From contig CAXTPP010000003.1 of NCBI GenBank assembly GCA_964246185.1, positions 1-64,000 on the forward strand: 64,000 nucleotides of DNA, read 5' to 3'. The stretch comes from LMUY01 sp964246185 (GTDB lineage Bacteria > Pseudomonadota > Alphaproteobacteria > Acetobacterales > Acetobacteraceae). The notes beneath the pieces are model-generated. The model saw nothing but the letters and a program-made list of their open reading frames with translations, made no database searches and was not told the origin of the DNA. The translations under genes were made by a program, and so were the position numbers. Shown piece after piece: positions 56,675 to 64,000 of this stretch (position 1 is the stretch's first letter; each line of letters starts with the position of its first letter).

Positions 56675-59533
56675 ATGGACATGCAATCAGAGACGGCCAA
56701 CCCGCTTAAGTCGCTGGAGCAACTCGGCCAGTCGCCGTGGCTCGACTTCATCGAGCGCAAGTTCCTCGCCGAGGGCAAGCTGCAGGAGATGATCGCGCGG
56801 GACGGCCTGAAGGGCATGACCTCCAACCCGTCCATCTTCGAGAAGGCGATGGGCCACGGCAGCAACTACGACGCCGGGTTCAAGGAACTTGCGGCGCACG
56901 GAGACATCGACGCGCAGAACATCTATGAGAGCCTGGCGATCGAGGACATACAACGCGCCGCGGATCTGCTACGCCCGGTGTACGACGCGACCAACAAGGT
57001 CGATGGCTACGTCTCGCTCGAAGTCTCGCCCTATCTCGCCTTGCGGACGGACGACACCATCGCCGAGGCGCGGCGCCTGTGGAAGATGGTCGGGCGCGAC
57101 AACCTCATGGTCAAGGTGCCTGGCACGGACCAGGGCACGCCCGCGATCAAGACGCTGATCGGCGATGGCATGAACATCAACGTCACGCTGCTGTTCAGCC
57201 AGCAGGCCTACAAGGACGTGGCCGAGGCGTTCATCGCCGGGCTGGAGAACTTCAAGTCCGCCGGCGGGGACGTGAGCCGGGTCGCCAGCGTCGCCAGCTT
57301 CTTCGTCAGCCGGATCGATTCGCAGATCGACAAGCAGATCGACGAACGGCTGAAGGTCGGCGGCACGGATGTGACGGATCTCAAGCGCGTCCGCGGCAAG
57401 GTCGCCATCGCCAACGCCAAGCTGGCCTACCAGCATTACCTGTCGCTGGAAGCCAGTGACCGCTGGAAAGCGCTGGCAGCCAAGGGCGCCATGCCGCAAC
57501 GGCTGCTCTGGGCCAGTACGGGCACCAAGGACAAGGCGTACAGCGACGTGCTGTATGTCGAGGAGCTGATCGGGCGCGATACGGTCAACACCATGCCGCC
57601 GGCGACCATGGATGCGTTCCGCGATCACGGCCACGCCAAGGAGGCGCTGACGGTAGGCGTGGAGGACGCGCGGGAGGTGCTGGCGACCGCCAAACGGCTC
57701 GGCCTGAACCTCGACAAGGTGACGCACGACCTAGTGGAGGACGGCGTCAAGCAGTTCGCCAAGGCGGCGGACGACCTGCTGGGCGCTGTCGCCGCCAAGC
57801 GCACCGCCATGCTGGGCGACACGCTGGTCACCGTGCAGTCCAGCCTGCCGGAGGAAATGAAGCAGGCCGTGGACCAGAGCATCGAGGCCTGGCGCGAAAA
57901 TGGCAAGCTGCGCGACCTCTGGGCCGGCGACGCGTCCGTCTGGACCGGAAAGGACGAAGCGAAGTGGCTTGCCTGGCTGCATGTCGTGGCCGACCGGACG
58001 GCGGATTTGAAGCAGTTGCAGGCCTTCCAGGACGAGGTGCAGGCCGCTAACTTCACCGACGTCCTGCTGCTCGGCATGGGCGGCTCCAGCCTCGGGCCGG
58101 AGGTGTTCGCCGAAACGTTTGGCAAGCGCGGCGGCTTTCCCAGGCTGCATGTGCTGGACAGCACCGACCCTCAGCAAATCGCCGCCTTCGAGCAAAAAGT
58201 GACGCTGGCGACCACGCTGGTGATCGTGTCCAGCAAGTCAGGCGGCACGCTGGAGCCGAACATTTTGAAGGCGTATTTCTTCGAGGCCATGAAGAAAGCG
58301 GTTGGCGCAGACAAGGCCGCGCAGCATTTCGTCGCCATCACCGATCCGCATTCGCACATGCAGCAGGTCGCTGAGAAGGACGGCTTTCGGCGCATCTTCT
58401 ACGGTGACCCGGCGATCGGCGGCCGCTACTCCGTGCTGTCCAACTTCGGCCTGGTTCCGGCCGCCGCCATGGGCCTGGACCTGACGCAGTTACTGCACTC
58501 CGCCTCCCTCATGGTCCGCGCCTGCGCCGCCGGCACGCCGCCGTTGCAGAACCCTGGCGTGCAGCTCGGCACCGTGATCGGCACTGGCGCCACGCATGCT
58601 AGGGATAAGGTGACCATCGTTGCCTCGCCCCATTTGCACGATGTGGGCGCTTGGCTCGAGCAGCTGCTGGCGGAGAGCACCGGCAAGCAGGGCCACGGCA
58701 TCGTCCCGATCGACGCCGAGCCGCTGACCGATGCGTCGTCGTACGGCAATGACCGCGTGTTCGCATACCTCCGCCTGCGCGACGCGCCGGACCCGACGCA
58801 GGAAAAGGCGATCATGGCGCTGGAGAAGGCCGGGCAGCCGGTCATCCGCGTGGAGCTGGCCAACACGCTGCAGCTTGGCCAGGTGTTCTTCCTGTGGGAG
58901 TTCGCGACGGCGGTGGCCGGCTCGATCATCGGCATCGACCCGTTCGACCAGCCGGACGTGGAGGCCAGCAAGATCGAGACCAAGAAGCTGACCAGCGCCT
59001 ACAACGACAGTGGCAAGCTGCCGGACGAGTCCCCGTTCCTGACCGACGGCGCGATCCAGCTGTTCAGCGATGCCAAGAACGCTGAGGAGCTGGGCAAGGC
59101 GGGAACGACCCTGAACGCCGTCATGAAGGCACATCTCGGTCGGCTCGCGGCGGGGGACTACGCCGCTCTGCTCGCCTATGTCGAGCGGACGCCGGAGCGC
59201 ATCGCGATGCTGCAAACCGTGCGGACCAGGATACGCGATGCAAAGCATGTCGCCACGGTGGCGGAGTTCGGGCCGCGCTTCCTGCACTCGACGGGGCAGA
59301 CCTATAAGGGTGGGCCTAACAGCGGTGTGTTCACCCAGATCACCGCCGACGACAGGGCTGACCTGGCTGTGCCGGGTGAGCGCTACACCTTCAGCATCGT
59401 CAAGGCGGCACAGGCGCGGGGCGACTTCGACGTGCTGGCCGAGCGTGGGCGGCGCGCGTTGCGGGTGCACATCACCGGGGATTTAGAAACAGGGCTGAAA
59501 ACCTTGGCGAAAGCTATCGAAGAGGCAGTTTAG
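56675..59533 (+). CDS. Bifunctional transaldolase/glucose-6-phosphate isomerase
   Basis: A 952-residue fusion. Residues about 10-375 are a transaldolase (GMTSNPSIFEKAM, Lys147 in NLMVKVPGT forming the Schiff base, ASVASFFVSRID). Residues about 400-950 are a glucose-6-phosphate isomerase: LLGMGGSSLGPEVFAE and VIVSSKSGGTLE bind the sugar phosphate, and EFATAVAGSIIGIDPFDQPD carries the active-site region. The fusion is familiar in Acetobacteraceae and a few other groups. Both reactions serve the pentose-phosphate cycle. It starts 12 bp after tkt; repeat copy B fills the gap before gnd. Confidence 0.96.
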   Translation: MDMQSETANPLKSLEQLGQSPWLDFIERKFLAEGKLQEMIARDGLKGMTSNPSIFEKAMGHGSNYDAGFKELAAHGDIDAQNIYESLAIEDIQRAADLLRPVYDATNKVDGYVSLEVSPYLALRTDDTIAEARRLWKMVGRDNLMVKVPGTDQGTPAIKTLIGDGMNINVTLLFSQQAYKDVAEAFIAGLENFKSAGGDVSRVASVASFFVSRIDSQIDKQIDERLKVGGTDVTDLKRVRGKVAIANAKLAYQHYLSLEASDRWKALAAKGAMPQRLLWASTGTKDKAYSDVLYVEELIGRDTVNTMPPATMDAFRDHGHAKEALTVGVEDAREVLATAKRLGLNLDKVTHDLVEDGVKQFAKAADDLLGAVAAKRTAMLGDTLVTVQSSLPEEMKQAVDQSIEAWRENGKLRDLWAGDASVWTGKDEAKWLAWLHVVADRTADLKQLQAFQDEVQAANFTDVLLLGMGGSSLGPEVFAETFGKRGGFPRLHVLDSTDPQQIAAFEQKVTLATTLVIVSSKSGGTLEPNILKAYFFEAMKKAVGADKAAQHFVAITDPHSHMQQVAEKDGFRRIFYGDPAIGGRYSVLSNFGLVPAAAMGLDLTQLLHSASLMVRACAAGTPPLQNPGVQLGTVIGTGATHARDKVTIVASPHLHDVGAWLEQLLAESTGKQGHGIVPIDAEPLTDASSYGNDRVFAYLRLRDAPDPTQEKAIMALEKAGQPVIRVELANTLQLGQVFFLWEFATAVAGSIIGIDPFDQPDVEASKIETKKLTSAYNDSGKLPDESPFLTDGAIQLFSDAKNAEELGKAGTTLNAVMKAHLGRLAAGDYAALLAYVERTPERIAMLQTVRTRIRDAKHVATVAEFGPRFLHSTGQTYKGGPNSGVFTQITADDRADLAVPGERYTFSIVKAAQARGDFDVLAERGRRALRVHITGDLETGLKTLAKAIEEAV

Positions 59534-59645
59534 GGCCAGGGCGCTGCCCTACGCCCGGCAAGGAACAGTTGTCTCCTACACTCCTTACATTAGGGGTGAA
59601 GTGGATGGCTATCCCCTTCCGGGGACAGGGGCAGAGCCCCTGATA
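59534..59645. repeat. Dispersed ~115-bp intergenic repeat, copy B (tal/pgi-gnd gap)
   Basis: Starts at GGCCAGGGCGCTGCCCT immediately after the tal/pgi stop codon and ends at CAGAGCCCCTGATAGATT. Roughly 70 percent identical by eye to copy A at 17212-17326, including CCCGGCAAGG, GACAG/AACAG and the terminal GGGGCAGAGCCCC hairpin. It fills the 135-bp gap except for the gnd ribosome-binding site. Confidence 0.75.
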
Positions 59646-59668
59646 GATTGCGTTTCAGGAGCAACAGC

Positions 59669-60646
59669 ATGAAACTCGGCGTGATCGGCATGGGCCGCAT
59701 GGGCGGCAACATCAGCCTTCGCCTCATGAAGCACGGCCACGAATGCGTGGTCTATGACAACAGCGAGAAAGCCGTGGACAGCATCGCCGAGAAAGGTGCC
59801 GCCAAGTCCACTGGCTTGGCTGACATGGTCAAGCAGCTCTCCTCGCCGCGCATCTTGTGGGTCATGCTGCCCTCAGGCAAGGTCACCGAGGATACGGTGC
59901 ACGCCTTGGGCGAGATGATGGATCGCGGCGACATCATCATCGACGGCGGCAACTCCATGTACAAGGACGATATCCGCCGCGCCGCCGCCTTGCGCGAAAA
60001 GGGCATCGTATACGTGGACGTCGGCACGTCCGGCGGGGTGTGGGGCTTGCAGCGCGGCTACTGCATGATGATCGGCGGCGAGGACGACACGGTGAAGTAC
60101 CTTGACCCGATCCTGTCGGCCCTGGCGCCGGGCATGGGCGAGATAGACCGAACGCCGGGCCGTGAAGGCCGCAACCCGACGGCGGAGCAGGGCTACTTGC
60201 ATTGCGGACCGGCCGGTTCCGGGCATTTCGTCAAGATGGTGCACAACGGCATCGAGTATGGGATGATGCAGGCCTACGCCGAGGGTTTTGACATCCTCAA
60301 GAACAAGGACAGCCACGAACTGCCGGAGCACGAGCGGTTCAGCCTCAACATGGGCGACATCGCGGAAGTCTGGCGCCGTGGGTCCGTGGTGTCCTCCTGG
60401 CTGCTGGACCTGACGGCCTCCGCGCTGGCGACGGACGAGAAGCTGGAGAAGTTCAGCGGCGATGTGTCAGACAGTGGCGAGGGCCGCTGGACGATCGACG
60501 CGGCCGTGGAGGAGGCGGTGCCGGTCCCGGTGCTGGCCGCATCCCTGTTCGCCCGGTTCCGCTCGCGGCAAAGCCATACCTTCGGCGAGAAGATGCTGTC
60601 CGCCATGCGGTTCGGCTTTGGCGGCCATGTCGAGCCGAAAGCCTGA
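59669..60646 (+). CDS. gnd: 6-phosphogluconate dehydrogenase, short decarboxylating form
   Basis: Oxidises and decarboxylates 6-phosphogluconate to ribulose-5-phosphate. The 325-residue length marks the short form (GntZ/YqeC-like, often NAD+-preferring), in contrast to the ~470-residue E. coli Gnd. GVIGMGRMGGNISLRL is the Rossmann motif, DVGTSGGVWGLQRGYCMM the substrate loop, and GPAGSGHFVKMVHNGIEY carries the catalytic Lys and His. AGGAG lies upstream of ATG 59669. It is 3 bp from zwf, so the oxidative branch is translated as one block. Confidence 0.95.
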   Translation: MKLGVIGMGRMGGNISLRLMKHGHECVVYDNSEKAVDSIAEKGAAKSTGLADMVKQLSSPRILWVMLPSGKVTEDTVHALGEMMDRGDIIIDGGNSMYKDDIRRAAALREKGIVYVDVGTSGGVWGLQRGYCMMIGGEDDTVKYLDPILSALAPGMGEIDRTPGREGRNPTAEQGYLHCGPAGSGHFVKMVHNGIEYGMMQAYAEGFDILKNKDSHELPEHERFSLNMGDIAEVWRRGSVVSSWLLDLTASALATDEKLEKFSGDVSDSGEGRWTIDAAVEEAVPVPVLAASLFARFRSRQSHTFGEKMLSAMRFGFGGHVEPKA

Positions 60647-60649
60647 CCG

Positions 60650-62194
60650 ATGGACGGAACCGCGCACGTCATCGGCGACACGCAGGCGCTCGCCAAGACG
60701 GCCAGGCCCGCACCTGCTTGCACCATGGTCATCTTCGGCGCCAATGGTGACTTGACCAAACGGCTGCTGATGCCTGCCCTGTACAACCTCTCTGGCGCCA
60801 AGCTGCTCGATGATGGTTTTTCCATCATGGGCGTCGACCGCGAAGACGGCTCGGATGGTGACTTTCAGGGCCGGCAGAAGGCGATGATGCAGAGCTTCAC
60901 CCCTGCTGCAGGAGGCGAGTTCGCAGAAAGCAGCCTGAACGCGGAGTGGTGGGGCTGGCTGGAGCAGCGGCTGCACTACATGGCCGGCGACTTCACCAAG
61001 CCTGAGACCTTCCATGCCTTGGCTGACCAGCTAGAGGATGGCAACGCGGTTTTCTACCTCGCCGTCGCAGATCGGTTCTTCGGCGGCATCATCGACATGC
61101 TGCACGAAGCTGGGCTGACGAAGGAGACGGAAACGACGTTCCGCCGCGTCGTGATCGAGAAGCCGTTTGGCCATGACCTGCAATCCGCGCAGGAGCTGAA
61201 CGCGCACATCCTGTCCGAACTGAACGAAAAGCAGATTTACCGGATCGACCATTTCCTGGGCAAGGAAACGGTGCAAAACATCATGGCGCTGCGTTTCGCC
61301 AACGGCTTTTTCGAACCACTGTGGAACCGTGACCATATCGACCATGTCGAGATTTCCGCGGCCGAGACGGTGGGTGTGGAGAAGCGCGGCAAGTTCTACG
61401 AGGTCACAGGCGCGCTGCGCGACATGGTGCCTAACCACATGTTCCAGCTGATGTCGATGATCGCCATGGAGCCGCCTAATTCGTTCGATGCCGATGCGGT
61501 CCGCAGCGAGAAGGCCAAGGTGATCCAGGCAATCCATCCGATGTCGGTGGAAGACGTGAGGCGCAACGTCGTGCGCGGACAGTATGCTGCCGGGTCGATG
61601 CAGGGGCTTGGAGAGGTCAAGGGATATGCCGATGAGCCGGATGTGGCATCCGACTCCAAGGTGGAAACCTACGTGGCGCTCAAGCTGCTGATCGACAACT
61701 GGCGCTGGGCAGGGGTGCCGTTCTATCTGCGGACCGGCAAGCACATGGCCGCGCGCAAGACGGAGATCGCGGTCTACTTCAAGCAGGCGCCATTCGCGAT
61801 GTTCCGTGACACGCCTGTGGAGAAGCTCGCTCCCAACGTGCTGATGCTTCACCTGCAGCCGCACGAGGGCATCTCCCTGTATTTCAGCGCCAAGCAGCCT
61901 GGCCAGACCGTCGTGCTGGAGCCAGTGCGAATGGACTTCAAATACGAGGACTATTTCGAGCTGAAGCCATCCACCGGCTATGAGACGCTGATCTACGACG
62001 TGCTGGTTGGCGACCCCACGCTGTTCAACCGGGCCGACAACATCGAGGCTGGATGGCAGGTCGTGCAGCCCGTGCTGGATGCGGTGGCGAACGGCCAGGA
62101 TGCAGTCCATCCCTATGCGGCAGGGTCCAATGGCCCCGAGGCGGCAGACGATTTGCTGGCGCGCGACGGCCGGCAGTGGCGCAAGCTCGGCTGA
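60650..62194 (+). CDS. zwf: Glucose-6-phosphate 1-dehydrogenase
   Basis: A 514-residue enzyme that starts the oxidative pentose-phosphate pathway. The cofactor motif is VIFGANGDLTKRLLMPALYN, EKPFGHDL is the family motif, and RIDHFLGKETVQN contains the substrate Lys and catalytic His. GALRDMVPNHMFQLM and YLRTGKHMA follow in order. ATG 60650 starts 3 bp after gnd. The TGA overlaps the ATG of the next HAD gene (TGATG at 62192-62196). Confidence 0.97.
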   Translation: MDGTAHVIGDTQALAKTARPAPACTMVIFGANGDLTKRLLMPALYNLSGAKLLDDGFSIMGVDREDGSDGDFQGRQKAMMQSFTPAAGGEFAESSLNAEWWGWLEQRLHYMAGDFTKPETFHALADQLEDGNAVFYLAVADRFFGGIIDMLHEAGLTKETETTFRRVVIEKPFGHDLQSAQELNAHILSELNEKQIYRIDHFLGKETVQNIMALRFANGFFEPLWNRDHIDHVEISAAETVGVEKRGKFYEVTGALRDMVPNHMFQLMSMIAMEPPNSFDADAVRSEKAKVIQAIHPMSVEDVRRNVVRGQYAAGSMQGLGEVKGYADEPDVASDSKVETYVALKLLIDNWRWAGVPFYLRTGKHMAARKTEIAVYFKQAPFAMFRDTPVEKLAPNVLMLHLQPHEGISLYFSAKQPGQTVVLEPVRMDFKYEDYFELKPSTGYETLIYDVLVGDPTLFNRADNIEAGWQVVQPVLDAVANGQDAVHPYAAGSNGPEAADDLLARDGRQWRKLG

Positions 62195-63000
62195 TGGCGA
62201 TCAAGCTCGTCGTATCGGACGTGGACGGCACCATGGTCACCACCGACAAGGTGCTGACTCCTGCGACCATTGATGCCGCACATCAATTGCGCCAAGCCGG
62301 CATCCACCTCGCGCTCGTCAGCAGCCGGCCCCCGCGGGGCATGGCGTTCCTCACCATGGACCTTGGGTTGACCGGCCCGCTCGGCGGCTTCAACGGCGGC
62401 CTCATCCTGAGTCCGGAAGGAAGCGTGATCGAAGAGCTGTTCGTCCCGGAAGCTGCGGTGCGGACCAGCCTGGCCATGTTCGAGCGGCGTGGGGTGTCTG
62501 CGTGGCTGTTTGCCGACAACCAGTGGATCATCAAGGATCTTGCAGGCGATTACGTTCACAAGGAGCGGCATACTGTTCGGTTTGAACCAACGGTGGTTGA
62601 GGATTTCGAGCCGTTTCTGGCCCGGTGCGGCAAAGTCGTCGCCGCATCCGCCCGGTTCGATGCCCTGGCCGAATGCGAAACGGAATTGCAAGGCCTACTT
62701 GGGCACACCGCGAACGCGCACCGGTCGCAGCAATACTATCTCGACGTGACCAACCCCGCTGCGGACAAGGGCACTGCTGCCAACGCCTTCGCAAAATGGT
62801 ATGGCCTCGATGTCTCAGAGATATGTGCCATCGGAGACCAGCAAAACGACGTGCCGATGTTCCGCGTCGCTGGGCATAGCATCGCGATGGGCAACGCGCC
62901 GCCCGCCGTGGCAGCGCAGGCCAAGCATCGCACTGCGTCCAATGAGCAGGATGGCTGGGCTGCGGCGATCCACCAGTTCGTGCTGCCCCAGTGTGATTAG
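62194..63000 (+). CDS. Cof-type HAD phosphatase, first of a pair
   Basis: A 268-residue HAD hydrolase of the Cof (IIB cap) type. Motif I is VVSDVDGTMVT (nucleophile and acid Asp), motif II LALVSSRPP, motif III Lys in PAADKGTAANAFA, and motif IV GDQQNDVPMF. The cap lies between residues about 85 and 190. It resembles the following gene's product along its whole length, so the two arose by duplication. Its place between zwf and pgl suggests a sugar-phosphate substrate, not yet assignable. Confidence 0.9.
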   Translation: MAIKLVVSDVDGTMVTTDKVLTPATIDAAHQLRQAGIHLALVSSRPPRGMAFLTMDLGLTGPLGGFNGGLILSPEGSVIEELFVPEAAVRTSLAMFERRGVSAWLFADNQWIIKDLAGDYVHKERHTVRFEPTVVEDFEPFLARCGKVVAASARFDALAECETELQGLLGHTANAHRSQQYYLDVTNPAADKGTAANAFAKWYGLDVSEICAIGDQQNDVPMFRVAGHSIAMGNAPPAVAAQAKHRTASNEQDGWAAAIHQFVLPQCD

Positions 63001-63009
63001 GAAAACTTC

Positions 63010-63840
63010 ATGCCGCGGCCCCGCCCCGACAAGATCAGCCTTTTGCTGGCCGACGTGGATGGCACGTTGGTCACCAAAGAGAAGCTGCTGACCGAACGCG
63101 CCCAGAAAGCCGTGCGCGACATGGCAGCGGCCGGCATCCAGTTTGCCGTCACCAGCGGGCGTCCGCCAAAGGGGATGGCGATGCTGATCGAGCCGCTGCG
63201 GATCACCACGCCGGTCGCAGGGTTCAATGGCGGCCTGTTTGTCAGGCCCGGCATGGAAATCATCGAAAGCCGTACCCTCGACCCGGCGGCTGCCAAGCAG
63301 GCCGTCGCGCTGATCGAGCAAGGCGGGTTGGACGTGTGGGTCTACGCCGGAGACGATTGGCTGGTGCGCGACATGGACGCGCCGCACCGGGAACGCGAAC
63401 AACAGACCGTCCGCTTTCCGCCCAAAGTGGTCGAGGCGTTCACCGAGGAGCACCTGAAGGCCGCCGTCAAGATCACCGGCGTCAGCGACGAACTGGAGAA
63501 AGTTGCCGCTTGCGAGAAGGCGGTGCAGCAGGCGTTGGGCAAGACGGCCTCCGCCGCGCGCTCGCAGCCCTACTACCTGGACGTGACGCATCCGGAGGCC
63601 AACAAGGGCTTCGTGCTGAACTATCTGTCGCGCACGTTGGGCATTCCCGCCGGGGAGATCGCCACCATCGGGGACATGCCGAACGACGTGCTGATGTTCA
63701 CGCCGAGCGGCTTTGCCATCGCCATGGGCCAGTCCAGCGACGAGGTGAAGGCCCAGGCGGATGGCGTGACCGACAGCTACGAGGACGAAGGATTTGCCAA
63801 AGCCGTCGAGCGCTTCGTGCTCGGCCGGGGTCAGGCATGA
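63010..63840 (+). CDS. Cof-type HAD phosphatase, second of a pair
   Basis: A 276-residue paralogue of the preceding protein: LLADVDGTLVTKEKLLT (motif I), FAVTSGRPPKGMAM (motif II), HPEANKGFVLNYLS (motif III Lys) and GDMPNDVLMF (motif IV). All catalytic residues are present in both copies, and both share AGFNGG/GGFNGG and SAARSQPYYLDVTHP-like cap segments. It starts 9 bp after its partner and overlaps pgl by 4 bp (ATGA). Substrate unknown. Confidence 0.9.
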   Translation: MPRPRPDKISLLLADVDGTLVTKEKLLTERAQKAVRDMAAAGIQFAVTSGRPPKGMAMLIEPLRITTPVAGFNGGLFVRPGMEIIESRTLDPAAAKQAVALIEQGGLDVWVYAGDDWLVRDMDAPHREREQQTVRFPPKVVEAFTEEHLKAAVKITGVSDELEKVAACEKAVQQALGKTASAARSQPYYLDVTHPEANKGFVLNYLSRTLGIPAGEIATIGDMPNDVLMFTPSGFAIAMGQSSDEVKAQADGVTDSYEDEGFAKAVERFVLGRGQA

Positions 63841-64000
63841 ACGGAACGCTGGACGTGCAGGCCGACGGCGCAGCGGTCGCGCGCCGGACTGCCGATTGGG
63901 TGCTGGAACGTGCGCTGGCAACGCCGGGCCGCTTCGCCTGGTGCCTCTCCGGCGGCTCGACCCCGAAAGCCACCTACATGCTGCTTGCGCAAGAACCCTA
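63837..64000 (+). CDS. pgl: 6-phosphogluconolactonase, N-terminal part (runs off the window)
   Basis: The first 54 codons are visible. The product hydrolyses 6-phosphogluconolactone between the zwf and gnd steps. RFAWCLSGGSTPKATYMLL matches the family's N-terminal SGGSTP motif, which binds the phosphate. The ATG overlaps the stop of the second HAD gene. Assignment rests on this motif plus position in the pentose-phosphate operon. Confidence 0.88.
   Translation, partial: MNGTLDVQADGAAVARRTADWVLERALATPGRFAWCLSGGSTPKATYMLLAQEP

Overview
The window reads as a chromosomal segment of a high-GC alphaproteobacterium, most likely a member of the Acetobacteraceae. Evidence is the fused transaldolase/glucose-6-phosphate isomerase in a transketolase-gnd-zwf-pgl operon, the proA-nadD-rsfS-rlmH-gpmI order, a DUF3297 gene, and alphaproteobacterial RpoB/RpoC. 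The genus cannot be fixed from sequence reading alone. No rRNA, CRISPR array, prophage or complete insertion sequence was seen. One run of 62 Ns (793-854) cuts nadD and rsfS.

Layout. 1-4.7 kb: end of proA, nadD, rsfS, a DUF427 gene, a secreted protein on the other strand, rlmH, a small Ser/Thr-rich protein and gpmI. 4.8-12.1 kb: a four-gene nitrate assimilation operon (FAD oxidoreductase, siroheme nitrite reductase, an Fe-S/FAD CysJ-like reductase without an FMN domain, NasA with a BFD-like tail). 12.1-24.1 kb, minus strand: rplK-rplA-rplJ-rplL-rpoB-rpoC, then a DUF3297 gene and a lipoprotein; secE/nusG are not upstream and rpsL/rpsG are not downstream. 24.4-34.7 kb: catabolic and miscellaneous genes (ThDP enzyme, D-2-hydroxyacid dehydrogenase, Uma2 protein, IlvD/Edd-family sugar-acid dehydratase plus SDR, cardiolipin synthase-like PLD protein, EEP hydrolase, HpcH/HpaI aldolase, VOC dioxygenase) and a 39-residue secreted poly-histidine peptide.

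34.8-45.4 kb: an EAL phosphodiesterase, tRNA-Val(CAC), a multi-span membrane protein, a coupled membrane cluster (MFS, DUF421, anchored protein) beside UDP-galactopyranose mutase, a PLP dehydratase, a GT39 glycosyltransferase, a lower-GC methyltransferase and a GST. 45.4-54.5 kb: lrp-trxB-lysR-quinone oxidoreductase, two head-to-head flavoproteins whose start codons overlap, and a three-gene signalling unit (CHASE3 kinase, single-domain regulator, REC-HisKA_2 kinase) joined by 4-bp overlaps. 54.6-64 kb: the pentose-phosphate operon tkt-tal/pgi-gnd-zwf-HAD-HAD-pgl, which runs off the window.

The most interesting signals are the composition of the nitrite-reducing pair, the poly-His exported peptide, a dispersed ~115-bp repeat that exactly fills two intra-operon gaps (rpoB-rpoC and tal/pgi-gnd), a palindromic repeat that supplies the apparent start codon of nasA, the duplicated and palindromic sequence between lrp and trxB, and the paired HAD phosphatases inside the pentose-phosphate operon.
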